DNA of 64,000 bases from Alloalcanivorax profundimaris (GCF_015265435.1 NZ_JABJWH010000021.1:124001-188000); one strand, 5' to 3'; shown: positions 12,294 through 21,728, counted from the stretch's first letter. Program-made: numbers and translations. The notes: generated by a model from the letters alone, not told the origin.

Positions 12294-13385
12294 CTATTTT
12301 TTCCTCATTACATCAATCGCGGCGACGATCAGTGCACCGGCTGCCGCCGTGCACCGGTCATCCCGGTTACGGGCCCGCGTGGCGGCGTATTCCGCGTCAT
12401 CCAGATCCGAGGACCGCCAGAGACAGTAGTCACGCCGTTGTTCCGGTTGACGCTCGAAAAGCGGGTCCTCGAAGTTCATGGGCAGAGCCTGGTTTGAACT
12501 CCGCCACAGTTCTCGCAACGGGGCATTGAAGTACTGGTAAGGCTCTCCGGCCCCTGGGTCGTGACGCGACTCGCCGGCCGATTCACGGATCAAATGCACC
12601 GCTCTCTGGTGTACGTCCAAAGAATGCTCGAAGCGATTCAGGTGCCGGACAATCTCAAAGCCGAGGCGGGTCAGACGCGGATTACGATCTTCAAAACCGC
12701 TCAGCCTTTCGGATGGCTGATACCCAATGAAGTCGCAAAAATCATCCACCACGCTGCCATTTTTGAGCCGATCCCGCTGGAAAGGCTTGAAAATCACCGC
12801 TTGCTCGCCGAACCGCCTGACCCAGCTCTTCCTCAGTGCCCGATAATCGCTGTGGCAGGCTGGCAGGGTGTCGGCGAGGGAGGCGATATCGCGGGTCGAT
12901 TGATTGAAACCAAACTTGATCAGCTCATTGCACCATGACTCAACATGCTGGTCCTGCCTGCGCAGGTAAGCCACCACGGTTATCGAGTCAAACATTGGCC
13001 TGAGCCGGTCCGCCAGCACGGCGAGCGCCGACCGGCGCAGTCTTGAGGCTTGATCCAGGAAATAGAAATCCTCCGAGCTGAGAATCACGCGACGGCAGTC
13101 CGTGTGTTTGACCTGATGCGTCAACTGTTCCCACACACCAGCATCACGAGAGACATCATGAGGCGTCATGCGCAGCCCTTTCACCGTCTTCTCGCGCAAC
13201 TCGTAGGACAGTGCATGCTGGGCATTGTCGTTATCGACATGGCGCAGGCGGGGGTAGAGAAAACCCTGCTGCTGGAGCCTACTCCTTTCCTGCGCCAGAA
13301 AGTCCTGCAGGGAAGTAGTCCCCGACTTGGGTTGGCCGATATGCAGGTAGAGTTCTGGTCGCCGCCGTGATCGCCTAAACCACAT
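12294..13385 (-). CDS. sulfotransferase family protein
   Basis: A 363-aa protein starting with a PAPS-binding P-loop-like motif, LYLHIGQPKSGTTSLQDFLA (5'-phosphosulfate loop, residues about 12-32). A second cofactor region may be RRVILSSEDFYFLDQA (3'-phosphate loop). These fit a cytoplasmic PAPS-dependent sulfotransferase of the type found in glycan clusters. It overlaps the start of the ABC ATPase gene's 3' end by 11 nt and precedes the GlfT2-like gene, so it is an integral operon member. It may sulfate the galactan or its cap. Its base composition is a little less GC-rich than its neighbours. Confidence 0.8.
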   Translation of the reverse strand: MWFRRSRRRPELYLHIGQPKSGTTSLQDFLAQERSRLQQQGFLYPRLRHVDNDNAQHALSYELREKTVKGLRMTPHDVSRDAGVWEQLTHQVKHTDCRRVILSSEDFYFLDQASRLRRSALAVLADRLRPMFDSITVVAYLRRQDQHVESWCNELIKFGFNQSTRDIASLADTLPACHSDYRALRKSWVRRFGEQAVIFKPFQRDRLKNGSVVDDFCDFIGYQPSERLSGFEDRNPRLTRLGFEIVRHLNRFEHSLDVHQRAVHLIRESAGESRHDPGAGEPYQYFNAPLRELWRSSNQALPMNFEDPLFERQPEQRRDYCLWRSSDLDDAEYAATRARNRDDRCTAAAGALIVAAIDVMRKK

Positions 13386-14031
13386 AGCTCCCCCCTTTCC
13401 GGTCCAGATCGATCACCCGGTCGGCCAGCTTTTTGACCTGCTCCTCCGAGTGAGAAACCAGCACCACGGTTTGCCTGGAGTGGATTTTCCTGGTCATTTC
13501 CAACTCCGCCTTGCGACGGAAATGGCGGTCACCCACGCTGAGGGCTTCGTCAATCAGCAACACGCCGGGAGACAAGAACATGGCCACCGCGAAGCCCAGG
13601 CGGGCCCGCATGCCGGCGGAATAGGTCTTCACCGGCTCATGCATGAATTCACCCAGTTCGCTGAAATCGGCGACCCTTTCCAGTGAGGCGCGTGCCTGCT
13701 TGCGGGTGTAACCGAGCAGCATGGCGCTGAGCACCGCGTTGTCGGTGCCCGGTAACTCTCCGTCGAAGCCGGCCTGCAAAGTAAGGAGGGAGACACTGAC
13801 CCCGTGATTGACCAGCGTTCCCTGATCGGGCCGTAGAATACCCGCCAACACTTTGAGCAAGGAGGACTTGCCCGCGCCATTGCGGCCCACTAGTGCCAGG
13901 GTCTCGCCTTCATGGAGATCGAAGCTCACGTCCTGGAACGCTTGATGGTAACGGGTCGGCCTGAATATCCCGCCTCGCCGCTTATATCGCACACCCAGCT
14001 CCCGCGCGGAAATCACCACTGGCGCCGTCAT
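13375..14031 (-). CDS. polysaccharide ABC exporter ATP-binding subunit (Wzt/KpsT type)
   Basis: A 218-aa ABC ATPase. Walker A is GRNGAGKSSLLKVLAG, the signature is YSAGMRARLGFAVAM, Walker B is VLLIDEALSVGD, and the H-loop is VLVSHSEEQV. The YSAGM signature and the length are typical of Wzt/KpsT/RfbB exporters. There is no C-terminal carbohydrate-binding extension such as long Wzt proteins have, so export should not depend on recognising a chain terminus. Its ATG overlaps the permease TGA by 4 nt. It works with the permease at 14028-15515 to move lipid-linked glycan across the inner membrane. Confidence 0.94.
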   Translation of the reverse strand: MTAPVVISARELGVRYKRRGGIFRPTRYHQAFQDVSFDLHEGETLALVGRNGAGKSSLLKVLAGILRPDQGTLVNHGVSVSLLTLQAGFDGELPGTDNAVLSAMLLGYTRKQARASLERVADFSELGEFMHEPVKTYSAGMRARLGFAVAMFLSPGVLLIDEALSVGDRHFRRKAELEMTRKIHSRQTVVLVSHSEEQVKKLADRVIDLDRKGGSYVV

Positions 14032-15515
14032 TCGATCACCACCCGGGGGAATACCCCTTCAAGACGCCGGTAGGCGAGCAGCACGGCCACCAGGCCCAGC
14101 GCGCAGCCCAGCGCCAGCCAGCCCAGCTGGCTCCAGTCCGGCCATTGATGGTCCAGCAGAATGCGCCGGTATTGGTGCAGGAGATTGGCCATGGGGTTGG
14201 CCAGGAACAGGTCGCGCCAACGTTCCGGAATGGTGTCCAGGGTGTAGAACACGCCGCTGCAGAACAGCAGGAACTGGAGACCGGTGGGCACCAGGTTGAG
14301 CAGGTCGCGCACGAATGGAATCAGCATGGCGAGCGCGCAGCCCACCACCACCATGAACGCAAGCTGCAGCGCCACCACCGGCGCCAGTGCCAGCCAGTGC
14401 GGCGTGGGCGGCAGCCCGTAGACCACCAGGAACACCGCCAGCATCAGGAATACCAGGGTTTGCTTGCCGGCGTTCTGGGCCACCGCCACCAGTGGGAAGA
14501 ACAGCGGCGAAATGCGCACCTGGTTCATCAGGCCGCGCCCTTCGACGATGGTGTTGGAGGCGTGCTGGATGGTCTTGGCGAACCATTGGAACGGCACCAG
14601 GCCGGTGAGCAGATAGGCGACAAAGCCCTCGCCGCCGCGATGCAGCAGCAGGCCGAACACTACGTAGAACACCGCCATGTAAAGCAGTGGATCAAGCACC
14701 CACCAGAGGTAACGCAGATGATTGCGGTTGGCTTCGGATTTGAGATTCAGGCGCGCCTTGGTGAGCACCAGATCAATGAAGTTGCGGCCGTCGCGGCGGC
14801 GCGGTGGCGCTACCGGAGGCGGCGCGGCGGCGTCGAGCTCGGCCAGCCAGTCGGTGCCGTGCTCCTCCGCCAGGCGCAAGCGCCGGGCTTCCCGGGGGCG
14901 GCCGAGCCGCTCCTCGGCGTCGGCGGCGCGGCGATAGCCGGCGGGCAGATTCGGAAACCGTTCGCGTACCCGGGCCCAGCGGGTCAGGGCTTCCTCCCAA
15001 TCACCGGCTTCCATGGCCAGTTCCGCGTATTGGGCGAGGCCGCCGGGGTCGTCCGGGAACGCTTCACGGACGTGGCGGTTGAACACCAGGGCGGCGTCCG
15101 GGTCGCCGTCGGCCAGGGCGAGCCCGGCGCTGCGCAGCCAGACCGGCGGATCATCGGGGAAACGGCAGCGGGCCTCGGCCAGCAGGCGCGCGGCTTCGCC
15201 GTGGTCGCCCCGGGCCAGGGCCACGTTGGCGCCCTGCACCCAGCCCCCCGCGTGAGACGGAAAACGGCGGCGGGCTTCGTCCAGCAAAGCGGCGGCATCA
15301 TCATGGCGGCCCAATTGTTTATAGGCCACCGCCGCCTGAATCCATACCGGGGCGTGGTTCGGGTAAACGGCGCGCAGGGTCGCCCAACGGCGCGCGGCGG
15401 CGTCCCACTGGCGCGCCGTCATGGCATCGCGTGCCCATTGAAAAGCGTCCTGCGGAGCGAGCCGGTCATCCTGCGCCGGCAACGGTTCGGGGGGCTGAAT
15501 TTGGCGTGGCGCCAT
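14028..15515 (-). CDS. polysaccharide ABC exporter permease with N-terminal TPR domain (Wzm-like fusion)
   Basis: A 495-aa protein in two parts. Residues about 20-215 are TPR-like repeats of about 34 aa, each with a W/A-rich helix pair ending in RRFP, CRFP or ERFP (for example WVQGANVALARGDHGEAARL). A Pro-rich linker (about 228-240) leads to an ABC-2 permease of about 255 aa (NHLRYLWWVLDPLLYMAVFY, LTGLVPFQWFAKTIQHASN, LFCSGVFYTLDTIPERWR) with about six membrane segments. Ordinary Wzm proteins have only the second part. I chose MAPRQ at 15515; an in-frame GTG at 15557 lacks a ribosome site. First gene of the leftward operon. Confidence 0.9.
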   Translation of the reverse strand: MAPRQIQPPEPLPAQDDRLAPQDAFQWARDAMTARQWDAAARRWATLRAVYPNHAPVWIQAAVAYKQLGRHDDAAALLDEARRRFPSHAGGWVQGANVALARGDHGEAARLLAEARCRFPDDPPVWLRSAGLALADGDPDAALVFNRHVREAFPDDPGGLAQYAELAMEAGDWEEALTRWARVRERFPNLPAGYRRAADAEERLGRPREARRLRLAEEHGTDWLAELDAAAPPPVAPPRRRDGRNFIDLVLTKARLNLKSEANRNHLRYLWWVLDPLLYMAVFYVVFGLLLHRGGEGFVAYLLTGLVPFQWFAKTIQHASNTIVEGRGLMNQVRISPLFFPLVAVAQNAGKQTLVFLMLAVFLVVYGLPPTPHWLALAPVVALQLAFMVVVGCALAMLIPFVRDLLNLVPTGLQFLLFCSGVFYTLDTIPERWRDLFLANPMANLLHQYRRILLDHQWPDWSQLGWLALGCALGLVAVLLAYRRLEGVFPRVVIE

Positions 15516-15593
15516 ACTGCATCCGGTCCAAAACGGGTCGGGCAGAAGGTGCCACACAGAGCGCCGATGGAACCGAGACGCAGTCGGTAAAAC

Positions 15594-15616
15594 ACCCCCG
15601 GATCAGGGGGATTTTT
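15594..15616. terminator. candidate bidirectional terminator between galE and the export operon
   Basis: A 5-bp G/C stem (CCCCC at 15595-15599, GGGGG at 15606-15610) lies with A/T runs on both sides, ATTTTTGAATTTTTT on the plus side. It is about 60 nt beyond the galE stop codon and would end galE transcripts. The remainder of the gap holds a small perfect palindrome (CGCCATCATGGCG, 15638-15650) and presumably the export operon promoter. Confidence 0.45.
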
Positions 15617-15669
15617 GAATTTTTTACGACTTGTTCACGCCATCATGGCGCGACAACTGTTTACGCGGA

Positions 15670-16683
15670 CTAGCGGTAACCGTTGGGATTGCGCTCCTGC
15701 CAGCGCCAGTGATCCGCGCACATTTCGTCGATGCCGCGCCGGGCGCGCCAGCCCAGGACCTTCTCGGCGTGGGCCGGGTCGGCGTAGCACACCGCCACGT
15801 CGCCGGGGCGGCGCTCGACGATGCGGTAGGGTACCTCGCGGCCGCTGGCGCGGGCGAAGGCCTGGACCATTTCCAGCACGCTGTAGCCACGGCCGGTGCC
15901 CAGGTTGGTGGTGATCAGGCCGCCCTGCTCCAGCAGCGCGTCCATGGCCGCCAGGTGGCCCTGGGCCAGGTCCATGACGTGGATGTAGTCGCGCACGCCG
16001 GTGCCGTCGGGGGTGTCGTAGTCGCCTCCGAACACGCTCAGTTGTTCGCGCTTGCCCACCGCCACCTGGGCCACGTAGGGCATCAGGTTGTTGGGGATGT
16101 CGCTGGGGTCCTCGCCGATGCGGCCGCTTTCGTGGGCGCCCACCGGGTTGAAGTAGCGCAGCAGGGCAATGCGCCAGGACGGGTCGGCCACATGCAGGTC
16201 TCGCAGCATGTCCTCGATGTGCAGTTTGGTGGCGCCGTAGGGGTTGGTGGTGCTGAGCGGGAAGTCCTCGCGGATCGGTACCGTGGCCGGGTCGCCGTAG
16301 ACGGTGGCCGAGGAGCTGAACACCAGGGTGCGCACGCCGGCGCGCTCCATGGCTTCGAGCAGGCGCAGCGAGCCGACCACGTTGCAGTCATAGTAGCGCA
16401 GCGGCTGGGCCACGGATTCGCCCACCGCCTTGAGGCCGGCGAAGTGGATCACCGCGCCCACCTCGTGCTCGCCGAACAGCCGGTCGAGCAGCGCGCCGTC
16501 GCGGATGTCGCCTTCCTCGAACACCACCTGGCGGCCGGTCAGGGCTTCCACCCGGCGCAGCGCCTCGCGGCTGCCGTTGGACAGGTTGTCGAGCACCACC
16601 ACCGGGTGCCCGTCCTCGAGCAGCCGCAGTACGGTGTGGGAGCCGATGTAACCGGCGCCGCCGGTGACCAGAACGGTTTTCAT
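15670..16683 (-). CDS. galE: UDP-glucose 4-epimerase
   Basis: A 337-aa short-chain dehydrogenase-type epimerase interconverting UDP-glucose and UDP-galactose. The NAD-binding [17 protein letters not shown] is at the N-terminus, the DIRD segment follows, then the catalytic serine region [11 protein letters not shown] and [12 protein letters not shown] (Tyr/Lys pair). The C-terminal end ([25 protein letters not shown]) is standard GalE. ATG at 16683 follows AGGA. It is upstream of the galactofuranose cluster and provides UDP-galactose to Glf; an open frame further upstream is not coding by family alignment. Confidence 0.97.
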   Translation of the reverse strand: MKTVLVTGGAGYIGSHTVLRLLEDGHPVVVLDNLSNGSREALRRVEALTGRQVVFEEGDIRDGALLDRLFGEHEVGAVIHFAGLKAVGESVAQPLRYYDCNVVGSLRLLEAMERAGVRTLVFSSSATVYGDPATVPIREDFPLSTTNPYGATKLHIEDMLRDLHVADPSWRIALLRYFNPVGAHESGRIGEDPSDIPNNLMPYVAQVAVGKREQLSVFGGDYDTPDGTGVRDYIHVMDLAQGHLAAMDALLEQGGLITTNLGTGRGYSVLEMVQAFARASGREVPYRIVERRPGDVAVCYADPAHAEKVLGWRARRGIDEMCADHWRWQERNPNGYR

Positions 16684-16744
16684 CGCGGGTCCTTCCTGGA
16701 TTGAGGGTGGGTGTTTCCTGGCCGCCAGTGTAGCGCCGCAGCGG

Positions 16745-17347
16745 TCAGTTGGAGAAGGGGCGGCGGCCGCGCAGGGCGTGGGCCAGGGTGGCGCCGTCGA
16801 CAAACTCCAGATCGCCGCCCATGGGCACGCCCTGGGCGATGCGCGAAACGTTGACGCCGGCTTCCCGGGCCAGATCGAGCACGTAATGGGCGGTGGCCTC
16901 GCCTTCCACGGTGGTGCCGGTGGCCAGGATCAGCTCCTGGATCTCGCCCTCGTTGAGGCGCGCTTCCAGCACGTCCAGGCCCAGCTCCCGGGGGCCGATG
17001 CCGTCCAGCGGCGAAAGCTGGCCCATGAGCACGAAATACTGACCCCGGTATTCACCGGATTGTTCCACCGCCAGCACGTCCGCCGGCGAGGCGACGATGC
17101 ACACCAGCCCCGGGTCGCGGCGCGGGTCCTGGCAGATCGGGCACAGCTCCTCTTCGGCGTAGTTGCGGCAGCGCTTGCACTGGCGCACGCCGTCCATGGC
17201 CTGGGACAGGGCGGCGGACAGGGCGCGGCCGTCGTCGCGGCCGCGCTCAAGCAGCGTGTAGGCCATGCGCTGGGCGGAGCGGGGCCCCACCCCGGGCAGG
17301 CAGGTGAAGGCCTCGATCAGGGTTTCCACCAGGGGCGGATGTTTCAC
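16745..17347 (-). CDS. recR: recombination mediator RecR
   Basis: A 200-aa RecR of the RecFOR pathway, which helps load RecA on gapped DNA. It has the helix-hairpin-helix start ([19 protein letters not shown]), the four-cysteine zinc finger ([22 protein letters not shown]), and the Toprim domain ([34 protein letters not shown]). The length is typical. It overlaps ybaB by 4 nt, forming the conserved dnaX-ybaB-recR operon. Confidence 0.97.
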   Translation of the reverse strand: MKHPPLVETLIEAFTCLPGVGPRSAQRMAYTLLERGRDDGRALSAALSQAMDGVRQCKRCRNYAEEELCPICQDPRRDPGLVCIVASPADVLAVEQSGEYRGQYFVLMGQLSPLDGIGPRELGLDVLEARLNEGEIQELILATGTTVEGEATAHYVLDLAREAGVNVSRIAQGVPMGGDLEFVDGATLAHALRGRRPFSN

Positions 17348-17661
17348 GGGTTGAAGCCCGGCGGGAACGGGAAGCCATCGGCCATGCCCTTCATGGATTC
17401 CTGCTGCTGGCGCTCCACGCGGCGCACCGCGTCGTTCACGGCAGCGGCGAGCAGGTCCTCCAGCATGTCCTTGTCCTCGCTCATCAGGCTGTCGTCGATG
17501 GCCACGCTCTTGACGTCGTGGCGGCCGTTCATGACCACCTTGACCATGCCGGCGCCGGCTTCACCGGTGACCTCGGCGTTGGCCGCGTCTTCCTGGGCCT
17601 TCTTCATTTTCTCCTGCATGGCCTGGGCCTGCTGCAGGAGATTGTTCATGTCGAAATCCAT
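17344..17661 (-). CDS. ybaB: YbaB/EbfC nucleoid-associated protein
   Basis: A 105-aa YbaB/EbfC protein, a small dimeric DNA-binding protein of the nucleoid. The N-terminal amphipathic helix ([20 protein letters not shown]), the core [21 protein letters not shown] and [14 protein letters not shown] are all family landmarks. It lies 23 nt after dnaX and overlaps recR by 4 nt, as in most gammaproteobacteria. Confidence 0.96.
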   Translation of the reverse strand: MDFDMNNLLQQAQAMQEKMKKAQEDAANAEVTGEAGAGMVKVVMNGRHDVKSVAIDDSLMSEDKDMLEDLLAAAVNDAVRRVERQQQESMKGMADGFPFPPGFNP

Positions 17662-17684
17662 GGCAACCTCGATGGGGTCTCGGT

Positions 17685-19682
17685 TCAGTCTTCCCGGGGC
17701 TGGATGCTGTGCTCGTCCAGCCGGGCGTTGAAGCGTTCGATCAGGTTTTTCACGGTGCCGTCGTCGAGCAGCGCCTGGCGCGCCTCGGCGAGGCGCTCGC
17801 GCCGGCGGGCCTGGTCCAGGGCCTCCGGCGTGTCGCCGGCGTCCGCCTCGAATTCCAGGGTAAGACGGATACGGCGCTGGAAATAGTCGCTCAGCGCGCC
17901 GGCCAGCTCCTGGGTGCGTTCCTGGTTGACCAGCACCTGGTGGCCGGTGGCCAGCGTCAGGGTCCAGAGATCGTCCTGACGCTGGGCGAGCACCGCGTTA
18001 CGGGCCAGGTTGCGCACGGTGCCGTCCAGGGGCAGGCGCTCCACCAGGGCCGCCCACCAGGAGCCCACGTCGTGGTCGGATTCGGGCTCGGCCAGCGGCA
18101 GCGGCGGTTCCTGGGCCTTGGCCGGGGCAGGCGCCGCGGCCGGGGTCCCGGCCTGGGCCTCGGTCTCGGCGCTGTCCGGCGCCGGCGCCTGGGAGCCCGC
18201 GGGAGCCCGAGGTGGCGTGGCCGCCTGGGGCGCCGGCGTCTCCGGCGGCGCGCCGTCCATCATGGCCGGGGGCGCTTCGTCCCAGGGCGGCGGCTCCTCG
18301 TTCCAGGGCGGCGCCTCGTCACCGCCGCCGGGGGACGGGGCCGGCGCCGCCGCTGCCGGTCGGGCGGCGGTGCCCTGCTCCGCCGGCGCCGGGCTCGGGG
18401 CGGGCGGAGCAGGTTCGGCGGCGGCCGGGCGCCGGGGAGCCCGGTCATCGCCGAGCAATGCGCGCAGGTCACCAGGGGTCGCGGTGGGCGTGCTGGCCGC
18501 CGCGTTCCCGGCCGGGGCGTTCACGGTGGAGGGGGCGTCACCGGTGGCACCGGCGGCGGGCGCCGGCTCAGGCTTTTTTGCCGGGGCCCGGGCCTCCCCG
18601 CCGGGCAGCACGCCACGCGGGGAGAACAGCACCATGCGCAACAGGATCATTTCCAGAGCGGCGCGGGCGTCCGGCGCTTCCTGGATGTCCCGGCGCCCCC
18701 GCAGGGCCACGTCGTAATACAGCTGGATCTGCTCCGCCTGGAAGGCGCCGGCCAGTTCCGCCATGGCCGGTTCCGCGTCGTCACCGCCCAGGGCCTGGAT
18801 CACCGCCAGCTCGTGGAGCGCCGACACCACCTCGTCGAGCAACGCCAGCTCGTCCGGGGCGTGCTCGGCGATCCCCGCCAGGGCGCGCAGCACGCCGGCG
18901 GCCTCGCCGCCGGACAGGGCCTGCAGCAGGGTGCGCACATGGCCCCGGTCCACGGTGCCGAGCATGGCCGCCACCGCCTGCTCGGTGAGCTGCTCGCCGC
19001 CGAAGGCAATGGCCTGGTCGGTGAGGCTGAGGGCGTCGCGCATGGAGCCCTGGGCGGCGCGGCCCAGGGCCAGCAGCGCCGGCTCCTCGAAGCGGATCAT
19101 CTCGCGCTCCAGCAGCGCCTTGAGGTGCCCGGCGATCTGTTCCGCCGGCAGCGCCTTGAGGCTGAACTGCAGGCAGCGCGACAGGATCGTCACCGGCATC
19201 TTCTGGGGGTCGGTGGTGGCGAGCAGGAACTTCACGTGGGGCGGCGGTTCCTCCAGCGTTTTCAGCAACGCATTGAAGGAATGGGCCGAGAGCATGTGCA
19301 CCTCATCGATCAGGTACACCTTGTAGCGGCCCCGGGTGGGCGCGTACTGCACGTTCTCGAGCAGCTCGCGGGTGTCCTCCACCTTGGTGCGGCTGGCGGC
19401 GTCCACCTCGATCAGATCCACGAAGCGACCCTCGTTGATCTCCTGGCAGGTGGGGCACACACCGCAGGGCTGGCTGCTCACGCCCTCCTCGCAATTGAGG
19501 CAGCGCGACAGAATCCGCGCGATGGTGGTCTTGCCCACGCCGCGGGTGCCGGTGAACAGATAGGCGTGGTGCAGGCGATCCTGGTCCAGGGCATGGGTCA
19601 ATGCCCGGGACACGTGCTCCTGGCCCACCAGTTCATCGAAGGTGCGCGGGCGGTATTTTCGGGCTAGAACCTGATAACTCAT
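17685..19682 (-). CDS. dnaX: DNA polymerase III subunits tau and gamma
   Basis: A 665-aa clamp-loader subunit (tau). Domain I has Walker [14 protein letters not shown], the zinc module CLNCEEG...CGVCPTC, Walker [11 protein letters not shown], and the SRC finger LSRCLQF. Domains II-III follow to about residue 365. The rest is a Pro/Ala-rich linker (about 370-530) and a C-terminal tau-specific domain that should bind the polymerase and helicase. At the domain III boundary the codons GCA AAA AAG form a -1 slippery site; shifting gives Ala then TGA, so a gamma product of 371 residues is predicted (separate entry). Head of the dnaX-ybaB-recR operon. Confidence 0.97.
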   Translation of the reverse strand: MSYQVLARKYRPRTFDELVGQEHVSRALTHALDQDRLHHAYLFTGTRGVGKTTIARILSRCLNCEEGVSSQPCGVCPTCQEINEGRFVDLIEVDAASRTKVEDTRELLENVQYAPTRGRYKVYLIDEVHMLSAHSFNALLKTLEEPPPHVKFLLATTDPQKMPVTILSRCLQFSLKALPAEQIAGHLKALLEREMIRFEEPALLALGRAAQGSMRDALSLTDQAIAFGGEQLTEQAVAAMLGTVDRGHVRTLLQALSGGEAAGVLRALAGIAEHAPDELALLDEVVSALHELAVIQALGGDDAEPAMAELAGAFQAEQIQLYYDVALRGRRDIQEAPDARAALEMILLRMVLFSPRGVLPGGEARAPAKKPEPAPAAGATGDAPSTVNAPAGNAAASTPTATPGDLRALLGDDRAPRRPAAAEPAPPAPSPAPAEQGTAARPAAAAPAPSPGGGDEAPPWNEEPPPWDEAPPAMMDGAPPETPAPQAATPPRAPAGSQAPAPDSAETEAQAGTPAAAPAPAKAQEPPLPLAEPESDHDVGSWWAALVERLPLDGTVRNLARNAVLAQRQDDLWTLTLATGHQVLVNQERTQELAGALSDYFQRRIRLTLEFEADAGDTPEALDQARRRERLAEARQALLDDGTVKNLIERFNARLDEHSIQPRED
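18549..18599 (-). promoter_or_regulatory. programmed -1 ribosomal frameshift signal in dnaX
   Basis: On the minus strand all three elements known from E. coli dnaX are present. A Shine-Dalgarno-like GGGGAGG (18593-18599) lies 13 nt before the slippery heptamer A AAA AAG (18573-18579, in frame as GCA AAA AAG). Five nt after it, a stem GCCGGCG/CGCCGGT with a 5-nt loop follows (18549-18567). In the -1 frame the ribosome reads GCC then TGA (18568-18570). The gamma subunit would end at residue 371. Confidence 0.88.
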
Positions 19683-19808
19683 CGCTCTCCGGCCGGACGG
19701 CGTTCAGGGCTTCGGGAAAACCCGTATGCTAGCGAATCTCGCCGGTGGGGGACAGCGGATCGACCAAACAACGGGCCTGTACCCTTGCATTTTCAAGGAA
19801 CTTTAGGG

Positions 19809-19832
19809 AAGTTATCATTTTTAGATAAACTT
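19809..19832. promoter_or_regulatory. AT-rich imperfect dyad before the AAA ATPase gene
   Basis: AAGTTATC and GATAAACTT flank ATTTTTA, in a stretch far richer in A/T than its surroundings and ending 18 nt before the ATPase ATG at 19851. A TATAAG follows at 19844-19849. It could be an operator overlapping the promoter. No good ribosome site separates it from the ATG. The rest of the 168-bp dnaX/ATPase gap shows nothing I can name. Confidence 0.4.
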
Positions 19833-19850
19833 GCTAACCTGGCTATAAGC

Positions 19851-21041
19851 ATGAACCCCATCACCAACCCTTACGCACCGGGCGCCGGTGCGCCACCACC
19901 GGCCCTGGCCGGTCGCGATGATTTGCGCGAGCGCGTGCACGTGGCCATCGAGCGGGCTCGCCGCGGACGTCATGCGAAGAGTGTGATTCTGGTTGGCCTG
20001 CGGGGCGTGGGCAAAACCGTTCTGCTCGACAGAATGCGGCTGGATTGCGAAGCGCGGGGCAACCAGACGATTCGTGTTGAGGCGCCGGAAGGTCGCTCCC
20101 TGCCAGCCATTCTGGCTCCCCGGCTACGCTCGGTTCTGCTCGGCCTGAGCCGGGTGGCGGCGGCCAGGGACCTGGCCGACCGCGCCCTGCGTGCCCTGGT
20201 GGGCTTCGCGCGCTCGCTCAAGGTCACCTTCAACGACATCGAGGTGGGCCTGGACCGGGAGCCGGAACCCGGGCTGGCGGACAACGGCGATCTGGAAGCC
20301 GACCTGGGGGTATTGCTGGAACAGGCCGGGTTGGCGGCCCGCCAGGCGGGCGTGGCCATCGCCCTGTTCATCGATGAACTTCAGTATCTGGAGGAAAGCC
20401 AGCTCGCCGCCTTGATCAGCGCCCTGCATCACTGTAGCCAGCGGCAGCTGCCGATCGTCATGGTCGGCGCCGGCCTGCCGCAATTGCGGGGCCGCGCCGG
20501 CAACGCCAAATCCTACGCGGAGCGGCTGTTTGACTACCCGGACGTGGGCCCCTTGACCCGGGAAGAGGACTTGCGGCAAGCGCTTATCGAACCCGCCCTG
20601 GAGGAAGGTGTTGAATACACCGACGGCGCCTTCCGCGCCGTGCTTTCGCATACCGGGGGTTATCCTTACTTCCTCCAGGAATGGGGTGCCAGCGCCTGGA
20701 AGGTGGCCACCGCCAGCCCGATCACGGAACAGGATGTGGAAGCAGCCACCGAGCAGGCCATCGCGGAGTTGGATCAAAGCTTCTTCATGGTGCGTTTCGA
20801 CCGCCTCACCCCGGCGGAAAAGAGCTACCTCAGGGCCATGGCGGAGCTGGGTGCCGGGCCCCATCGCAGCGGCGAAATCGCCGCCAAGGCGGGGCGCACT
20901 TCCGCCTCGCTGGCGCCGATTCGCAACTATCTTATTCAGAAAGGGATGATCTGGAGCCCGAGCCACGGGGATACCGCGTTCACGGTGCCGCTGTTTGACG
21001 CGTTCCTGAAACGCGTAATGCCCGAGTTCGAACCAGGCTGA
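19851..21041 (+). CDS. AAA family ATPase of unknown role
   Basis: A 396-aa P-loop ATPase. Walker A is ILVGLRGVGKTVLLDR (about residues 45-60), Walker B is IALFIDELQYLEE, a sensor-like IVMVGAGLPQLRG follows, and an ORC/Cdc6-like lid region is seen before a C-terminal winged-helix-like part (LGAGPHRSGEIAAKAGRTSAS). The start MNPITNPYAPGAG is typical for this family; the open frame extends 22 codons upstream through AT-rich sequence that does not look coding. It stands alone between ffs and dnaX on the opposite strand. I cannot assign a biological function; relatives are often simply annotated ATP-binding protein. Confidence 0.85.
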   Translation: MNPITNPYAPGAGAPPPALAGRDDLRERVHVAIERARRGRHAKSVILVGLRGVGKTVLLDRMRLDCEARGNQTIRVEAPEGRSLPAILAPRLRSVLLGLSRVAAARDLADRALRALVGFARSLKVTFNDIEVGLDREPEPGLADNGDLEADLGVLLEQAGLAARQAGVAIALFIDELQYLEESQLAALISALHHCSQRQLPIVMVGAGLPQLRGRAGNAKSYAERLFDYPDVGPLTREEDLRQALIEPALEEGVEYTDGAFRAVLSHTGGYPYFLQEWGASAWKVATASPITEQDVEAATEQAIAELDQSFFMVRFDRLTPAEKSYLRAMAELGAGPHRSGEIAAKAGRTSASLAPIRNYLIQKGMIWSPSHGDTAFTVPLFDAFLKRVMPEFEPG

Positions 21042-21077
21042 GCGGGTAGCAGAAGAAAGAAGGGGGGGGGAAGGAAT

Positions 21078-21180
<103 letters not shown>

Positions 21181-21278
21181 CGGGTCGGCCATCGCTCGCC
21201 TTTCAGCGAGCGCGCATTGTGGCCAATGGCCCGGGGCTTTGCAAGCACCCGGGCCGCGCCCGGCGATCAGCCGCCGAT

Positions 21279-21728
21279 TTATTCGGCGGATGGTCCATCC
21301 AGGGTGTCGCCGGCGCCGTTGATCGGCACCTGGCGGGGCTTGGCGGACTCGGGCACCACCCGGGTCAGGGCCACCACCAGCAGGCCGTCCTCGAAGCGGG
21401 CGCCTTCCACCTGCACGTGGTCGGCGAGGCGGAAGCTGCGCTCGAAGGCGCGCCGGGCGATGCCACGGTGCAGCCAGGTGCGGGTCTGGTCCTCGCTTTC
21501 GCGGGGCTTGCCGGTAATGCGCAGCAGGTTTTCCTGGACGGTGATGTCCAGTTCCTCCCGGGAGAAACCGGCCACCGCCATCACCACGCGGTAGGTGCCA
21601 TCTTCCTCACGGATGATGTCGTAGGGCGGATAGCCGTTGGACTGATCGGAGCGCAGTACGCTTTCCAGCCAGTCGTCGAAGCGGTCGAAGCCCACGGAAT
21701 GTCGGAACAGGGGGGCCAAGGTATTCAT
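21279..21728 (-). CDS. small heat-shock protein (Hsp20/IbpA)
   Basis: A 149-aa alpha-crystallin-domain chaperone. The N-terminus (LAPLFRHSVGFDRFDDWLES) and GYPPYDIIREEDGTYRVVMAVAGFSREELDI match IbpA/IbpB, and the domain ends with the GLLVVALTR beta-strand followed by a short tail. It binds unfolding proteins during heat stress and hands them to DnaK/ClpB. ATG follows GGAGG with 7-nt spacing; an adjacent GTG one codon upstream is less likely. A sigma-32 type promoter lies about 100 nt upstream, so heat-shock control is expected. Confidence 0.95.
   Translation of the reverse strand: MNTLAPLFRHSVGFDRFDDWLESVLRSDQSNGYPPYDIIREEDGTYRVVMAVAGFSREELDITVQENLLRITGKPRESEDQTRTWLHRGIARRAFERSFRLADHVQVEGARFEDGLLVVALTRVVPESAKPRQVPINGAGDTLDGPSAE

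Noticed and set aside
21062-21070. 9-G run as a phase-variation tract
   Set aside because: It lies between the ATPase stop and the 4.5S RNA 3' end, in no reading frame or promoter I can identify.
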